Shown: positions 26,661 through 37,548, numbered from the stretch's first letter. The stretch is 64,000 bases of DNA from Methylorubrum sp. B1-46 (GCF_021117295.1 NZ_CP088247.1:4603001-4667000); one strand, 5' to 3'. Numbers and translations are program-made. The notes: generated by a model from the letters alone, not told the origin.

Positions 26661-29051
26661 GTGCCCCTACAGAGCGGGAAGGTGCCGGACACCGGGCCGA
26701 CCATGGCGGATTTCCGCAATCTCGCCGACGCGCTGCCGCAACTCGCCTGGATCGCCGAGGCCGACGGCAACCTCGTCTGGTACAATCGCCGCTGGTACGA
26801 CTACACCGGCACCACACCGGCCGAGATGGCCGATCACGGCTGGCGCAAGCTGCACCATCCCGACCATCTCGAGCGCGCCGCCGCGCGCTTCTCCGCCTGC
26901 ATCGCCGCGGGCGAATCGTGGCAGGACACCTTTCCGTTGCGCGGCAAGGACGGCCGCTACCTCTGGTTCCTGTCGCTGGCCGAGCCGGTGCGCAACGCCG
27001 AGGGCGTCATCGTGCGTTGGTACGGCACCAACACCGACGTCACCGAGACGCGCCTCGCACAGGACGCGCTCGGCCATTCCGAGCAGCGCTTCCGGGCGCT
27101 GGTCGATGCCTCGGCGGCCGTGATCTGGAACACCACGGCCACGGGCGAACTGTTGCCGCCCCAGCCGCGCTGGGCCGCCTATACCGGGCAGAGCGAGGAA
27201 GCCTACCAGGGCTGGGGCTGGGTCGATGCCGTCCATCCCGACGACCGGGCGCGGGCCGCCGAGGTCTGGGCCGAATGCGTCGAGGCGGCGAAGACCTACG
27301 AGGTCGAGTACCGCTTGCGCCGCCATGACGGCGTCTGGCGCGACATGGAGGTGCGCGGCGTGCCGGTGCTCGGCGAGGACGGCACCATCCGCGAATGGGT
27401 CGGGCTCAACATCGACATCACCGCCCGGAAGGAGGCGGAGGCCGCGATCGAGCAAGCCCGCGCCGCGGCGGAGGCCGCCAACCTCGCCAAGAGCCAGTTC
27501 CTGGCCAATATGAGCCACGAGCTGCGCACACCGCTCTCGGCGGTGATCGGCTATTCCGAGATGCTCGGCGAGGAGCTGGAGGATCTCGGTCAGGCCGAGC
27601 TGCTGCCGGATCTGCGCAAGATCGAGTCTTCGGCCCGCCACCTGCTGGGCCTCATCAATGATGTGCTCGACATCTCGAAGATCGAGGCTGGACGGTTGAC
27701 GCTGGCGGCGGAGACCTTCGACGTGGCGACGCTGATCGAGGATGTCACCGCCGCGACGCAGTCGCTCATCACGAAGAAGCGCAACCATTTCCGCCTCGAC
27801 GTCGAGGGCGATCCGATGATCGGCCTCGGCGCGATGCATCAGGACCAGCTCAAGCTGCGCCAGTCGCTGATCAACCTGATCGGCAACGCCGCCAAGTTCT
27901 CGGAAGACGGCGAGATCGTCCTCTCGGTGCGGCGTTTCCGGCAGGACGGTGCCGACTGGATGCGCTTTGCGGTCTCCGACACCGGCATCGGGCTGACGGA
28001 AGAGCAGATCGGCCGGCTGTTCGAGCGCTTCTCCCAGGCGGACGAATCGACCACGCGCCAGTTCGGCGGTACCGGCCTCGGGCTCGCCATCACCCGCGCC
28101 TTCGTCGAGCGGATGGGCGGCTCGATCGGCGTCGAGAGCACGTTCGGCGCGGGCGCGACCTTCACCATCCGCCTGCCGGCCGAACTCGCCGCCCATGAGG
28201 AGGAGGTGGAGGCGCAGAGCGTCGCCGCCCGCGTCCACGAGATCACCGAGGGCGAGGCGCATCTGCACGACGTGGTGCTGCTCGTCGACGACGATCCGGC
28301 CGCCCGCGACCTGCTCCAGCGCTTCCTCGAACGCGAGGGGTTTCGCGTTCGCACCGCCAACGATGGCCGGGCCGGGCTGACGTTGGCGCGGGCGTTGAAG
28401 CCCAGGGCGATCCTGCTCGACATCGAGATGCCGCGCATGGACGGCTGGGCGGTGCTGCACGCGATCCGCACCGATCCCGAGATCGCCGAGACGCCGGTGA
28501 TCATCACCAGCGTGGTCAACGAGTTCAGCCTCGCCCACGTGCTCGGCGCCACCGACTACATGGTCAAGCCGATCGACTGGAGCGCGCTCAAGGACGCGAT
28601 GGAGCGCTACCGCCCCGTCGACCGCGAGGGCAGCGTGCTCGTGGTCGACGACGATGCAGATGCCCGCGAGCGGGTGCGCCGCACGCTCCAGCGGGACGGC
28701 TGGCAGGTGCGCGAGGCCGAGAACGGCGCCGCCGCCCTGGAGAGCCTCGACGCTGAACGCCCGAGCCTGATCCTGCTCGACCTGATGATGCCGGTGATGG
28801 ACGGCTTCGCCTTCCTGCGGGCGCTACGCGGGCGCCCGGACGGCGACAGCATTCCCGTGGTGGTGCTCACGGCCAAGGAGATCACCCCGTCGGAGAAGGA
28901 GAGCCTCGGACGGCAGGCCGACCGGCTGATCATGAAGGGCTCGATGAGCCTGTCCGAGATCGGCCGGCAATTGCGCGACCTCTACGCCCGGCAGGACGGC
29001 ACGCCGCTGCCGGGACAGCTCCAGGGGCTGATCGACAAGCTGCCGCCGTAG
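26661..29051 (+). CDS. Hybrid sensor histidine kinase with two PAS and two receiver domains
   Basis: A 796-aa soluble kinase. It has PAS/PAC domains at about 18-135 ([20 protein letters not shown]) and 140-265. The HisKA domain has phospho-acceptor H286 in [17 protein letters not shown]. The HATPase has [17 protein letters not shown] and [10 protein letters not shown]. Receiver 1 has D587 ([12 protein letters not shown]) and receiver 2 D707 ([12 protein letters not shown]). There is no membrane segment, so the signal is internal. GTG at 26661 follows GGGAG; ATG 26703 is less well supported. Two C-terminal receivers and no Hpt suggest a phosphorelay finishing on separate proteins. Confidence 0.92.
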   Translation: MPLQSGKVPDTGPTMADFRNLADALPQLAWIAEADGNLVWYNRRWYDYTGTTPAEMADHGWRKLHHPDHLERAAARFSACIAAGESWQDTFPLRGKDGRYLWFLSLAEPVRNAEGVIVRWYGTNTDVTETRLAQDALGHSEQRFRALVDASAAVIWNTTATGELLPPQPRWAAYTGQSEEAYQGWGWVDAVHPDDRARAAEVWAECVEAAKTYEVEYRLRRHDGVWRDMEVRGVPVLGEDGTIREWVGLNIDITARKEAEAAIEQARAAAEAANLAKSQFLANMSHELRTPLSAVIGYSEMLGEELEDLGQAELLPDLRKIESSARHLLGLINDVLDISKIEAGRLTLAAETFDVATLIEDVTAATQSLITKKRNHFRLDVEGDPMIGLGAMHQDQLKLRQSLINLIGNAAKFSEDGEIVLSVRRFRQDGADWMRFAVSDTGIGLTEEQIGRLFERFSQADESTTRQFGGTGLGLAITRAFVERMGGSIGVESTFGAGATFTIRLPAELAAHEEEVEAQSVAARVHEITEGEAHLHDVVLLVDDDPAARDLLQRFLEREGFRVRTANDGRAGLTLARALKPRAILLDIEMPRMDGWAVLHAIRTDPEIAETPVIITSVVNEFSLAHVLGATDYMVKPIDWSALKDAMERYRPVDREGSVLVVDDDADARERVRRTLQRDGWQVREAENGAAALESLDAERPSLILLDLMMPVMDGFAFLRALRGRPDGDSIPVVVLTAKEITPSEKESLGRQADRLIMKGSMSLSEIGRQLRDLYARQDGTPLPGQLQGLIDKLPP

Positions 29052-29181
29052 GGTTCGGCCTGTCCGACCCGCCTCAGGGTGAGGAGGGAGAGCATGGCTT
29101 TCTTCGGTGCCGCGCTCCGTCATCCCAGTTTCGCTTGTCAGCGACCCGGAGTGACGGTGGCGGGGGGCTGGGCCGAGCCGA

Positions 29182-30612
29182 TCAGCCGGAAACCGGATCA
29201 GCCCTTGCCTTATCAGCCCTTGCCTTCGCCATCGCCCGTGCCAGCCCCTCGTAGACCCGCGGATCGGTCATCTGCGCCACGTTGAAGCGCATGAAGCCGC
29301 CCGCCGTCTGCGCGACGCTGAACACGTTGCCCGGCGCCAGCACCAGACCCTCGGCCAAGCCGGCGCGGGCGAGCGCGCCCGCGTCCTGCCCCTCGGGCAG
29401 GCGGCACCACAGGGTGAAGCCGCCCCGCGGCACGATCCAGGGCGCGATGCCGAGCGGCTCCAGCCGGGCGGCAGCCTCCCGGCGCGTCCGCGACAGCCGG
29501 CGGCGCAGGGCCTCCAGATGCTTGCGGTAGCTGCCATCCGTGAGCGTGCCGGCGATCACCTCCGCGGCGACCGGGCTCGGGCCGCCGAAGCTCGTCGCCA
29601 CCTGGAGATCGACCAGCGCCTCGATCCAGTCGGGACGCGCCGCGACGTAGCCGCAGCGGATCGAGGCCGAGAGCGTCTTGGAAAAGCTACCGACGCGGAT
29701 CACACGGGCGAGGCCGTCGAGCGCGGCGAGCCGGGGCGAGGGCTCGGGCTCGAGGTCGGCGAAGATGTCGTCCTCGACGATGGTGAGGTCGTGCGCCGCC
29801 GCGAGCGTCAGCAGCCGGTGGGCGGTTTGCGGCGTGAGCGTCGCGCCGGTCGGGTTGTGGAGCGCGGAATTGGTGACGTAGAGGCGCGGGCGATGCTCGG
29901 CCAGCGCCGCGGCGAAGGCCGTGAGGTCGGGCCCCGTCGGCGTGTAGGGCACGCCGACGATCCGCACCGCGTGCACGCGCAGCAAGGCCTGGAAGTTGAA
30001 GTAGCAGGGATCGTCCACGATCACGGTGTCGCCGGGCCGCAGCAGGAAGCGGCCGATCAGGTCGATGGCCTGCGTGCCCGAGGCCGTGAGCAGCACTTGG
30101 TCCGCGCCCAGGTCGATCCCCTCCCCCGCGAGCCGGCGCACGAGGTGACGGCGCAGGGTGAGCGCACCGCGGGCGGCGCCGTAATCGGTCAGCACCCCTT
30201 CCCCGGCCTGCTGCGCGAGACCGCGCACGGCCCGGCGGATCGCTGCATTCGGCATCCATTCCGCCGGGAGCCAGCCGCAGCCCGGCTTGAGCATGTCCGG
30301 CCCGGCATCGAGCGATTGGCGCGAGACCCAGAGCGGATCGATCGCCCGGTCACGCCGCGGCTCCGTCTCGCTCAGCGCCAGCGGCGAGACCGCGCCCGAG
30401 ACGAAAAAACCCGAACCCGGCCGGGCCCGGATCAGCCCCTCCGCCGCCAGCCGGTCATAGGCCTCGACCACGGTCGAGGGCGAGACGCCCATGGTCGCCG
30501 CGAACCGGCGGATCGAGGGCAGCTTTTCGCCCGGAGCCAGCGCCTGGGTGGCGAGCTTGTCGCGGATCGCCGCCATCACTGCCGCCGTACGGCCTCCGAT
30601 CTCATCCGTCAT
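29182..30612 (-). CDS. MocR/PdxR-type GntR regulator with aminotransferase domain
   Basis: A 476-aa fusion. The winged helix (about 10-75) has GEKLPSIRRFAATMGVSPSTVVEAYDRLAAEGLI. The class I aminotransferase-like domain has NSALHNPTGATL, IVEDDIFADLEPEP and the PLP lysine in VGSFSKTLSASIRCGY. MocR proteins sense amino acids or PLP and usually regulate the divergent neighbour. Here that is an EamA exporter, so the pair probably controls export of an amino acid or related metabolite. The ATG at 30612 is chosen because it starts at the GntR domain; the longer frame would run into the operator. Confidence 0.88.
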   Translation of the reverse strand: MTDEIGGRTAAVMAAIRDKLATQALAPGEKLPSIRRFAATMGVSPSTVVEAYDRLAAEGLIRARPGSGFFVSGAVSPLALSETEPRRDRAIDPLWVSRQSLDAGPDMLKPGCGWLPAEWMPNAAIRRAVRGLAQQAGEGVLTDYGAARGALTLRRHLVRRLAGEGIDLGADQVLLTASGTQAIDLIGRFLLRPGDTVIVDDPCYFNFQALLRVHAVRIVGVPYTPTGPDLTAFAAALAEHRPRLYVTNSALHNPTGATLTPQTAHRLLTLAAAHDLTIVEDDIFADLEPEPSPRLAALDGLARVIRVGSFSKTLSASIRCGYVAARPDWIEALVDLQVATSFGGPSPVAAEVIAGTLTDGSYRKHLEALRRRLSRTRREAAARLEPLGIAPWIVPRGGFTLWCRLPEGQDAGALARAGLAEGLVLAPGNVFSVAQTAGGFMRFNVAQMTDPRVYEGLARAMAKARADKARADPVSG

Positions 30613-30647
30613 GGTGCGATTGTTCAGGCATATCGGTGCAAAGAGCC

Positions 30648-30680
30648 ATACAGTTTGGATCAAGCCGTACGGGACTGTAT
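30648..30680. promoter_or_regulatory. MocR operator and exporter promoter candidate
   Basis: The inverted repeat ATACAGT (30648-30654) and ACTGTAT (30674-30680), 26 bp centre to centre, lies between the divergent mocR and eamA genes. A -35-like TTGGAT (30655-30660) is followed 17 nt later by TATCTG, overlapping the right arm. This suggests that the regulator controls this promoter. Confidence 0.5.
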
Positions 30681-30732
30681 CTGTCACTGCCAGGGTTCGT
30701 CATCTAGCCTCGCATCGCCTTCGAGACGAACG

Positions 30733-31632
30733 ATGCCCGAACATCACACGAACAATCCAAGCAGCAAGCGATGGGAGGGGTGGGGCCACGGCCTTCTCGG
30801 CGTGATCATCTTCAGCGGGTCGCTGCCGGCGACGCGGGCGGCGGTGAGCGGCTTCACGCCGCTCTTCCTCACCGCCTCGCGGGCGGTGATCGCCGCCGGA
30901 CTCGGCGCCGCGCTGCTCGCCCTGCTGCGGCAGCGGCGGCCGGCGCGGGGCGATCTCGGGCCGCTCGCGGTGGTGGCGCTCGGCGTGGTGGTCGGATTTC
31001 CCCTGCTGACGGCCCTGGCGCTGCGGCACATTACGTCGGCCCGCTCCATCGTCTTCATCGGCCTGCTGCCGCTGGCCACCGCCCTGTTCGGCCTGCTGCG
31101 CGCCGACGACCGTCCGAAGCCCGCCTTCTGGCTGTTCTCGGGCGCGGGCAGCCTGTTGGTCGTGGGCTTCGCCCTGGCGCATGGCGATGGCGGCGACCTC
31201 ACCGGCGACGGGCTGATGCTCGGCGCGATCGGGTTGTGCGGCCTCGGCTATGCCGAGGGAGCCCGGCTCTCGCGCCGGCTCGGCGGCTGGCAGGTGATCT
31301 CCTGGGCGCTCCTGCTCGCCGTCCCCGCCATGGCGGGGCTGGCCCTCGCGACCTGGCCCGAGACTTGGCCTGAGATCTGGGCCGGGATCGGGCTGCGGGC
31401 CTGGATCGGGCTCGGCTACGTCTCGGTCTTCAGCATGCTGGTCGGCTTCGTGTTCTGGTATCGCGGGCTGGCGCTCGGCGGCATCGCCGGCGTCGGGCAA
31501 TTGCAATTGCTCCAGCCCTTCCTCGGCCTCGCACTGGCCGGCCTCCTGTTGGGCGAGCCGGTCGAGGGCACGATGGTCGCGGTCGCCGCCGGGGTAGTGC
31601 TCTGCGTCGTCGGCGCCAAGCGCTTCGCCTGA
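30733..31632 (+). CDS. EamA/DMT family exporter
   Basis: A 299-aa membrane protein with ten hydrophobic segments in two EamA repeats; the second repeat contains GLGYVSVFSMLVGFVFWYRGLALGG in pieces typical of the family. EamA transporters export amino acids and other metabolites. It is transcribed divergently from the MocR regulator and probably under its control. The ATG at 30733 fits a short hydrophilic N-terminus (MPEHHTNNPSSKRWEG). Confidence 0.85.
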   Translation: MPEHHTNNPSSKRWEGWGHGLLGVIIFSGSLPATRAAVSGFTPLFLTASRAVIAAGLGAALLALLRQRRPARGDLGPLAVVALGVVVGFPLLTALALRHITSARSIVFIGLLPLATALFGLLRADDRPKPAFWLFSGAGSLLVVGFALAHGDGGDLTGDGLMLGAIGLCGLGYAEGARLSRRLGGWQVISWALLLAVPAMAGLALATWPETWPEIWAGIGLRAWIGLGYVSVFSMLVGFVFWYRGLALGGIAGVGQLQLLQPFLGLALAGLLLGEPVEGTMVAVAAGVVLCVVGAKRFA

Positions 31633-31641
31633 GGGGGCGCG

Positions 31642-32376
31642 TCAGAAGCCGGCCGTCTGATCGAAGTCGAGATAGGCGGTCTCGATCACGATCTGCGTCC
31701 GGCTGATGACTTCGAGCTTGCGCAGGATCTCGGAGACATGCGCCTTCACGGTCGAATCGCCGACCTGCAGCTCGTAGGCGATCTGCTTGTTGAGCTTGCC
31801 CTGGCGGATCATGCCGAGCACCCGCATCTGCTGCGGGGTCAGGCGGGCGACCCGCTCGGCGATCGGCGCCTTGTCGCTCCCCCGTGCCGGGGGCGGCGCG
31901 GCGGCAAGGTCGGGCGGCATGAACAGGGCGCCGCCGAGCACCTCGGAGATCGCCCGCGTCAGGGTCGCCTTGTCGACGGCCTTCGGCACGAAGCCTGCCG
32001 CGCCGTGGCGCAGGGCCTCCTGCATGACCCGCGGTTCGGTGACGCCCGAGACGATCAGGATCGGCACGCGGGGAAAGCGCGCGCGGATCGTCGTGAGGCC
32101 CTCGAACCCGGTCACGCCCTGCATCGAGAGATCGAGCAGAGTGAGGTCGATGGCGGGGTTCTGGCCTAAGATCTCGCAGGCCGCACGGATGCCGTCGGCC
32201 TCGTGCAAGGCCGCTTTCGGAAAGGCCAGCGCGATGGCGCTCGCCAGCGCCTCGCGGAAGAGCGGATGGTCATCGACGAGGAGGAGGCGTAGGGCGCCCT
32301 CCCCCGCAAGGACGGGCATGCCCCCGATCTCCCGGTCGCGATCCGATGCGGAATCCGATGCTGCGGTGGCCGTCAT
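31642..32376 (-). CDS. LuxR/NarL-family response regulator
   Basis: A 244-aa two-domain regulator. The receiver (about 30-145) has LLVDDHPLFREAL and D82 in LLDLSMQG. The LuxR-type DNA-binding domain (about 180-240) has LTPQQMRVLGMIRQGKLNKQIAYELQ and STVKAHVSEILRKL, in segments. No partner kinase is adjacent. The start is chosen at MTATAASD (GGAAGG upstream); an ATG at 32436 or an internal MPVLAGEG could also serve. It converges with the exporter gene, with only 9 bp between stops. Confidence 0.88.
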   Translation of the reverse strand: MTATAASDSASDRDREIGGMPVLAGEGALRLLLVDDHPLFREALASAIALAFPKAALHEADGIRAACEILGQNPAIDLTLLDLSMQGVTGFEGLTTIRARFPRVPILIVSGVTEPRVMQEALRHGAAGFVPKAVDKATLTRAISEVLGGALFMPPDLAAAPPPARGSDKAPIAERVARLTPQQMRVLGMIRQGKLNKQIAYELQVGDSTVKAHVSEILRKLEVISRTQIVIETAYLDFDQTAGF

Positions 32377-32532
32377 CGCGGGTCGTGCCTTCCGGCGGGG
32401 CCGGCCTGCGGTCCCATCCCGATTCTCATAGGGCATTTCGGGCGCGCCCGCTTCCCGATCTTTGGTCCAATGCGAGGCGCCCTGTGCCAGGAGATAAGGC
32501 CGAGGCGGCCGACTGTCGCGCCTCCGCTCGAT

Positions 32533-32589
32533 CAGGGCTCTGTCCCGGCCCCGCCCCGGACACCCGAAGGGACCTGTCCTTTGGACACC
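32533..32589 (+). repeat. Dispersed palindromic repeat, degenerate partial copy
   Basis: AGGGCTCTGTCCCGG... GGACACCCGAAGGGACCTGTCCTTTGGACACC matches, with substitutions, the right half of the elements at 6021-6137 and 19267-19371 (GGGCTCTGCCC...GGACCCGCGAAAGG...CTTTCGAAACC). It lies between the GNAT gene and the response-regulator start, both on the minus strand. Confidence 0.5.
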
Positions 32590-32612
32590 GGCGATGGGCG
32601 AAGCGTCGGCCG

Positions 32613-33143
32613 TCACGCGCTTTCGAGGATAAGTTGGCGACGGCCCGGCCGGTGCCCGTCCGCCCCGGTCTCGCGGAAACCGACTTTGTGCAGCAGGCCC
32701 CAGGAGGCGACATTGCCGGGGCGGCACTCGGCCACGACGACCCGGTGCGGGAAGCAGCGGCGCAGGCAATCGAGGGTCGCCAGGACGGCCTCGGTTCCGA
32801 AGCCGCGCCCGCGGGCGCCGCCCGCGATCCAGTATCCGATCTCGACCGCTCCCTCCCCCCGCAGATGCGCGCCCACGACCCCGATGAGCGGGGCGGCCTC
32901 CTCGCGGCTCCAGGCCCCCAGGAAGCGGTCGCGCCCGTGCCGGCCCGACGCGATCAGCGCCTCGGCATCCGCCAGGGTGAAGGGCGTGGGGAGGAAGTCG
33001 ACCGCGCCGGTGATCGCCGGATCGTCGGTGAGCCGGTGCAGCGCCGGCGCATGCTCCGGCCCGAGCGGCGCGATCGCCAGGCGCGCGGTGTCGAGGCCGG
33101 GCAGGTCGATCAGGCTGTCAGGGCGGCCGCGGCGGAGGAACAT
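32613..33143 (-). CDS. GNAT family N-acetyltransferase (RimJ/RimL-like)
   Basis: A 176-aa acetyltransferase. It starts with LDTARLAIAPLGPEHAPALHRL, a RimJ/RimL-like entry. The acetyl-CoA loop is GGARGRGFGTEAV (Q/RxxGxG/A), followed by VVVAECRPGNVASWGLLHKVGF. The substrate is unknown, often ribosomal or antibiotic N-termini in this subgroup. The ATG at 33143 lacks a clear ribosome site. Confidence 0.82.
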   Translation of the reverse strand: MFLRRGRPDSLIDLPGLDTARLAIAPLGPEHAPALHRLTDDPAITGAVDFLPTPFTLADAEALIASGRHGRDRFLGAWSREEAAPLIGVVGAHLRGEGAVEIGYWIAGGARGRGFGTEAVLATLDCLRRCFPHRVVVAECRPGNVASWGLLHKVGFRETGADGHRPGRRQLILESA

Positions 33144-33320
33144 GGCTGGGGACTGTGGTGGCGCGGGTGACAGTCTCAACGTGTGGACGCAGCCGGTTAA
33201 TCCCGCCTGTCTGAGAAAAATCTCGGCTCGAAAAAATCCTGCTACTCCCGCATGGGTGGTGTGCGGGCCGGCTGCGCGAACCATCGCGGGGGGCGCCGGT
33301 TGCCCCGCCAGGAGACCATG

Positions 33321-33758
33321 ATGACCGAGACCCGTGACGAGACCCGGTACGAGCCCCAGGCGCCGCTGGCCGTGGCGGCGCGCAGCGCCTGCCCGCGCTG
33401 CGGCCGGGGCCACCTGTTCAAGGGATTCCTGAACATCGCCCCGCGTTGCGACGTGTGCGGGCTCGACTTCTCCTTCGCCGATCCCGCCGACGGTCCGGCC
33501 TTCTTCGTGATGATGACGACGGCGATCCCGGCGGTCGCCTTCGGCCTGTGGCTGGAGCTGACCTACGACCCGCCGATGTGGCTCCACTTCGTCCTGACGC
33601 TGCCGGTGGTGCTGATCACCTGCACCCTCCCCTTGCGCTTCTTCAAGGGCTGGCTGGTGGCGAGCCAATACGTGCACCGGGCCGAGGAGGGACGGCTCGC
33701 GCGGCCGGCCGCGGCCTCCGCACCGGCCGCGAACCCCGACGCGCCCGGGCCGCGCTGA
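33321..33758 (+). CDS. DUF983 membrane protein with N-terminal zinc ribbon
   Basis: A 145-aa protein. CPRCGRGHLFKGFL and APRCDVCGLDFSFAD form a paired CxxC zinc ribbon (about 22-50). Two hydrophobic segments follow (FFVMMTTAIPAVAFGLWLEL and MWLHFVLTLPVVLITCTLPL). This layout is DUF983, common in alphaproteobacteria and of unknown role. AGGAG precedes tandem ATGs at 33318/33321. Confidence 0.85.
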   Translation: MTETRDETRYEPQAPLAVAARSACPRCGRGHLFKGFLNIAPRCDVCGLDFSFADPADGPAFFVMMTTAIPAVAFGLWLELTYDPPMWLHFVLTLPVVLITCTLPLRFFKGWLVASQYVHRAEEGRLARPAAASAPAANPDAPGPR

Positions 33759-33784
33759 CCCCGGCGGGACCGGTCGGAATCGAA

Positions 33785-33814
33785 AAGCCCGCCCCGAGCG
33801 CTCGGGGCGGGCTT
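33785..33814. terminator. Bidirectional rho-independent terminator
   Basis: Perfect 14-bp arms AAGCCCGCCCCGAG and CTCGGGGCGGGCTT with a 2-nt spacer lie between the convergent DUF983 and lactate permease genes. An AAAA run on the left gives a T-tract for minus-strand transcripts. Confidence 0.8.
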
Positions 33815-33839
33815 CGTCATGCGGTCGTCGACCTGAGCG

Positions 33840-35582
<1,743 letters not shown>

Positions 35583-35883
35583 GGGCTTGGCCCTCCTCCC
35601 ATGCCCCGATCTTGCGCCGGGACCTTCTGGAGTAGGGTGCTAGCAGAGCTGCCAAGCCCGCTCAACGCGCGTCATGATGTATTCAATCCGTGTCCCGAGC
35701 GATGTTTGCCGGGTGACGTTTTTTGGCACCGCGGGCGATGAAGCGCGCGGAAGACCAGCCGGTGGGCGGCATCACGCGGGTGTGAGCAATTGTTTGGGAC
35801 GGGCGAGGAACAGGGCCGGGCACCGCCGGTTCCCGCTGGACGCCTCCGGGCTACTCCGAACGCAGCGAGAGGAATATCCTCCC
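35583..35883. other. Divergent region lldP / manganese catalase
   Basis: This 301-bp region holds both promoters. It includes A/T-richer pieces (CATGATGTATTCAATCC near 35672 and GACGTTTTTTGGCACC near 35715). An open plus-strand frame runs from 35674 into the catalase, but the translation does not resemble the family. No repeat or small gene is seen. Confidence 0.4.
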
Positions 35884-36807
35884 ATGTTCATGCGCGTCGA
35901 CAAGCTACAGGCCGAGCTTCCCGCCCCCAAACGCAGGGATCCGAACGCGGCCGCCGCGCTGCAGGAGCTGCTCGGTGGCAAGTACGGCGAGATGTCCACG
36001 CTCGGGAACTACATGTTCCAGAGCTTCAATTTCCGTAGCAAGGACAAGCTCAAGCCCTTCTACAGCCTGGTGGCCAGCATCACGGCGGAGGAACTCGGCC
36101 ATGTCGAGCTCGTGAGCAACGGCGTGGCCATGCTCAACAACGGGCCCGACAACGACGGCGATACGACGGATGGCGGCGATATCTCGGGTGCGCCCTTCGA
36201 GGACATGAAGGACATTCGGCTGGCCGCGGCCTTCCTCTCGAACGGCGGCGGTGCGGCGCCGATCAACAGCAACGGCGCCTCGTGGAACAACGACTTCATC
36301 ACCTCGACGGGCAACGTCGTCGTCGATCTCCTGCACAACTTCCACCTCGAATGCGGCGCCCGGCTGCACAAGCTTCGGGTCTACGAGACGTTGTCGGACC
36401 CGACCGGCCGCGAGGTCTGCGGCTACCTGCTGGTGCGCGGCTCGGTCCATGCCCACGCCTACGCGCTGGCGCTCAAGCAGATCACCGGCGTCGATCTCGA
36501 CAAGTTCCTGCCGACGCCGAACATCAACCTCGACAAGATCCCCGAGTGCCAGAAGTATCTGCAGGAGGGCTCGCACCGCCGCCTCTACACCTGGAGCCCG
36601 AACGATTACCGCGACATCGCCGGGATCTGGAACAGCGGCGAGCACGCCCTGCCCGGCGATCCGCCGGGTGAACTGGAGGTCGTCGAGGGCATGCCCGACG
36701 GCGGCAAGATCCACCAGCTCACCGGTATCCCCTCGGCCTTCGCGCCGGACTACGCGCCGGAGGAGATGTTCGAGATCGCGCAGAAGCTGACGAAGAAGGC
36801 GCGCTGA
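35884..36807 (+). CDS. Manganese (non-haem) catalase
   Basis: A 307-aa catalase of the dimanganese family, disproportionating hydrogen peroxide. Expected metal ligands are visible: E36 in KYGEMSTL, E70 and H73 in TAEELGHVEL, and the later pair in NFHLECGARLHK and GSVHAHAYAL. The C-terminal part (NDYRDIAGIWNSGEHALPG) is also family-typical. The ATG at 35884 matches MFMRVDKLQ. It is probably cytoplasmic and useful when oxygen-dependent methylotrophy produces peroxide. Confidence 0.93.
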   Translation: MFMRVDKLQAELPAPKRRDPNAAAALQELLGGKYGEMSTLGNYMFQSFNFRSKDKLKPFYSLVASITAEELGHVELVSNGVAMLNNGPDNDGDTTDGGDISGAPFEDMKDIRLAAAFLSNGGGAAPINSNGASWNNDFITSTGNVVVDLLHNFHLECGARLHKLRVYETLSDPTGREVCGYLLVRGSVHAHAYALALKQITGVDLDKFLPTPNINLDKIPECQKYLQEGSHRRLYTWSPNDYRDIAGIWNSGEHALPGDPPGELEVVEGMPDGGKIHQLTGIPSAFAPDYAPEEMFEIAQKLTKKAR

Positions 36808-36814
36808 GGCGCTG

Positions 36815-36843
36815 CTCGGTGGCCGGCGACGTCGGCCGCCGAG
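36815..36843. terminator. Hairpin between convergent catalase and antitoxin genes
   Basis: Arms CTCGGTGGCCG and CGGCCGCCGAG pair over 11 bp (one G-T wobble) with a 7-nt loop. There is no T-tract. Position between convergent genes suggests a terminator. Confidence 0.45.
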
Positions 36844-36854
36844 ACTACGGGGGA

Positions 36855-37229
36855 TCAGCCCGCGAGATCGTTCAGGGAAACCCTGAGAGCCCCTGCAAGC
36901 TTGCCATACGTTTCGATGGTGCCTTCCCGCGCGCCCGTCTCGATCTGCGACAGGTAAGCCTGCGCGAGACCGGCTTGCTTCGCGAGCGCGGCCCCGCTCA
37001 GGCCGCGGTGTTCACGCCAGACACGGACACGGTTTTCGCCGGACAGAAGACGCTCCACGACGGAAGCTGGAACCAGTTCCTCCTCGCCCGCAGCGATCTT
37101 ACGCCGGAACTCCGCGACGGCGGTACGGTCGGCGTTGTCTTCGGCCGCTGCCACCAACGCTTCGAAATCCGATTCCGGCATAAGCACAAGACGCTCGCCG
37201 CCGGGGGTGGTGATGATCCGCGTGTTCAT
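36855..37229 (-). CDS. XRE-family antitoxin of a type II toxin-antitoxin pair
   Basis: A 124-aa protein. The N-terminal half (IITTPGGERLVLMPESDFEALVAAA, in antitoxin-like form) resembles the Phd/YefM-type strand-helix start. The C-terminal half is a HTH_3 domain with VWREHRGLSGAALAKQAGLAQAYLSQIETG, in recognisable pieces. It should neutralise the RelE-like toxin and repress the operon. A GTG directly abuts the toxin stop (37250), but the ATG at 37229 has AAGGA 9 nt upstream. Confidence 0.82.
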   Translation of the reverse strand: MNTRIITTPGGERLVLMPESDFEALVAAAEDNADRTAVAEFRRKIAAGEEELVPASVVERLLSGENRVRVWREHRGLSGAALAKQAGLAQAYLSQIETGAREGTIETYGKLAGALRVSLNDLAG

Positions 37230-37250
37230 GGTTGTCGTATCCTTCGCCAC

Positions 37251-37505
37251 TCAGTCGTACGCGTCGCCCCGTGGTGCGATCCTGATGACGGCAATCACGA
37301 CGCCTTCCTCGGTGAAGAGAACACGCCAATCTCCAACCCGCAGGCGTAGGATGCCGGGCTCGCCCCGGAGAGCCTTCACGTTGTTGGCAAGTGACGCAGG
37401 GTCGGCTGCGTATTGTTCGATCTTGAGGCGGATCTTCCGGGAGACGTCGGCTGGGAGCCGGATCAAAGCCTGCACGGCAGCTTTGCTGTAGACGACCTCA
37501 GCCAT
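37251..37505 (-). CDS. RelE/ParE-superfamily toxin
   Basis: An 84-aa basic protein of the RelE fold: AVQALIRLPADVSRKIRLKIEQ and VKALRGEPGILRLRVGDWRVLF, followed by VIRIAPRGDAY. Conserved R and Y positions suit an mRNA interferase or gyrase-targeting toxin; which one cannot be read from sequence. The toxin gene precedes the antitoxin (reverse order, as in higBA), with the stop and next possible start touching. Two palindromes lie just upstream. Confidence 0.85.
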   Translation of the reverse strand: MAEVVYSKAAVQALIRLPADVSRKIRLKIEQYAADPASLANNVKALRGEPGILRLRVGDWRVLFTEEGVVIAVIRIAPRGDAYD

Positions 37506-37513
37506 GCATCGTG

Positions 37514-37548
37514 CATAGCAGAATGCTATGAAATAGCAATTCGCTATT
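37514..37548 (-). promoter_or_regulatory. Toxin-antitoxin operator palindromes
   Basis: CATAGCA-GAA-TGCTATG (37514-37530) and AATAGC-AATTC-GCTATT (37532-37548) are two adjacent inverted repeats sharing the ATAGC half-site, 8 bp before the toxin ATG. They are A/T-rich in a G+C-rich genome and are ideal sites for autorepression by the XRE antitoxin. Confidence 0.7.

Noticed and set aside
32377..32769. Longer N-terminus for the LuxR-type regulator
   Set aside because: The upstream translation is Arg/Pro-rich, unlike a receiver-domain extension, and runs through the dispersed repeat.
37230..37250. GTG start of the antitoxin directly after the toxin stop
   Set aside because: The ATG at 37229 has AAGGA at good spacing and matches the usual antitoxin N-terminus, so the GTG is kept only as an alternative.
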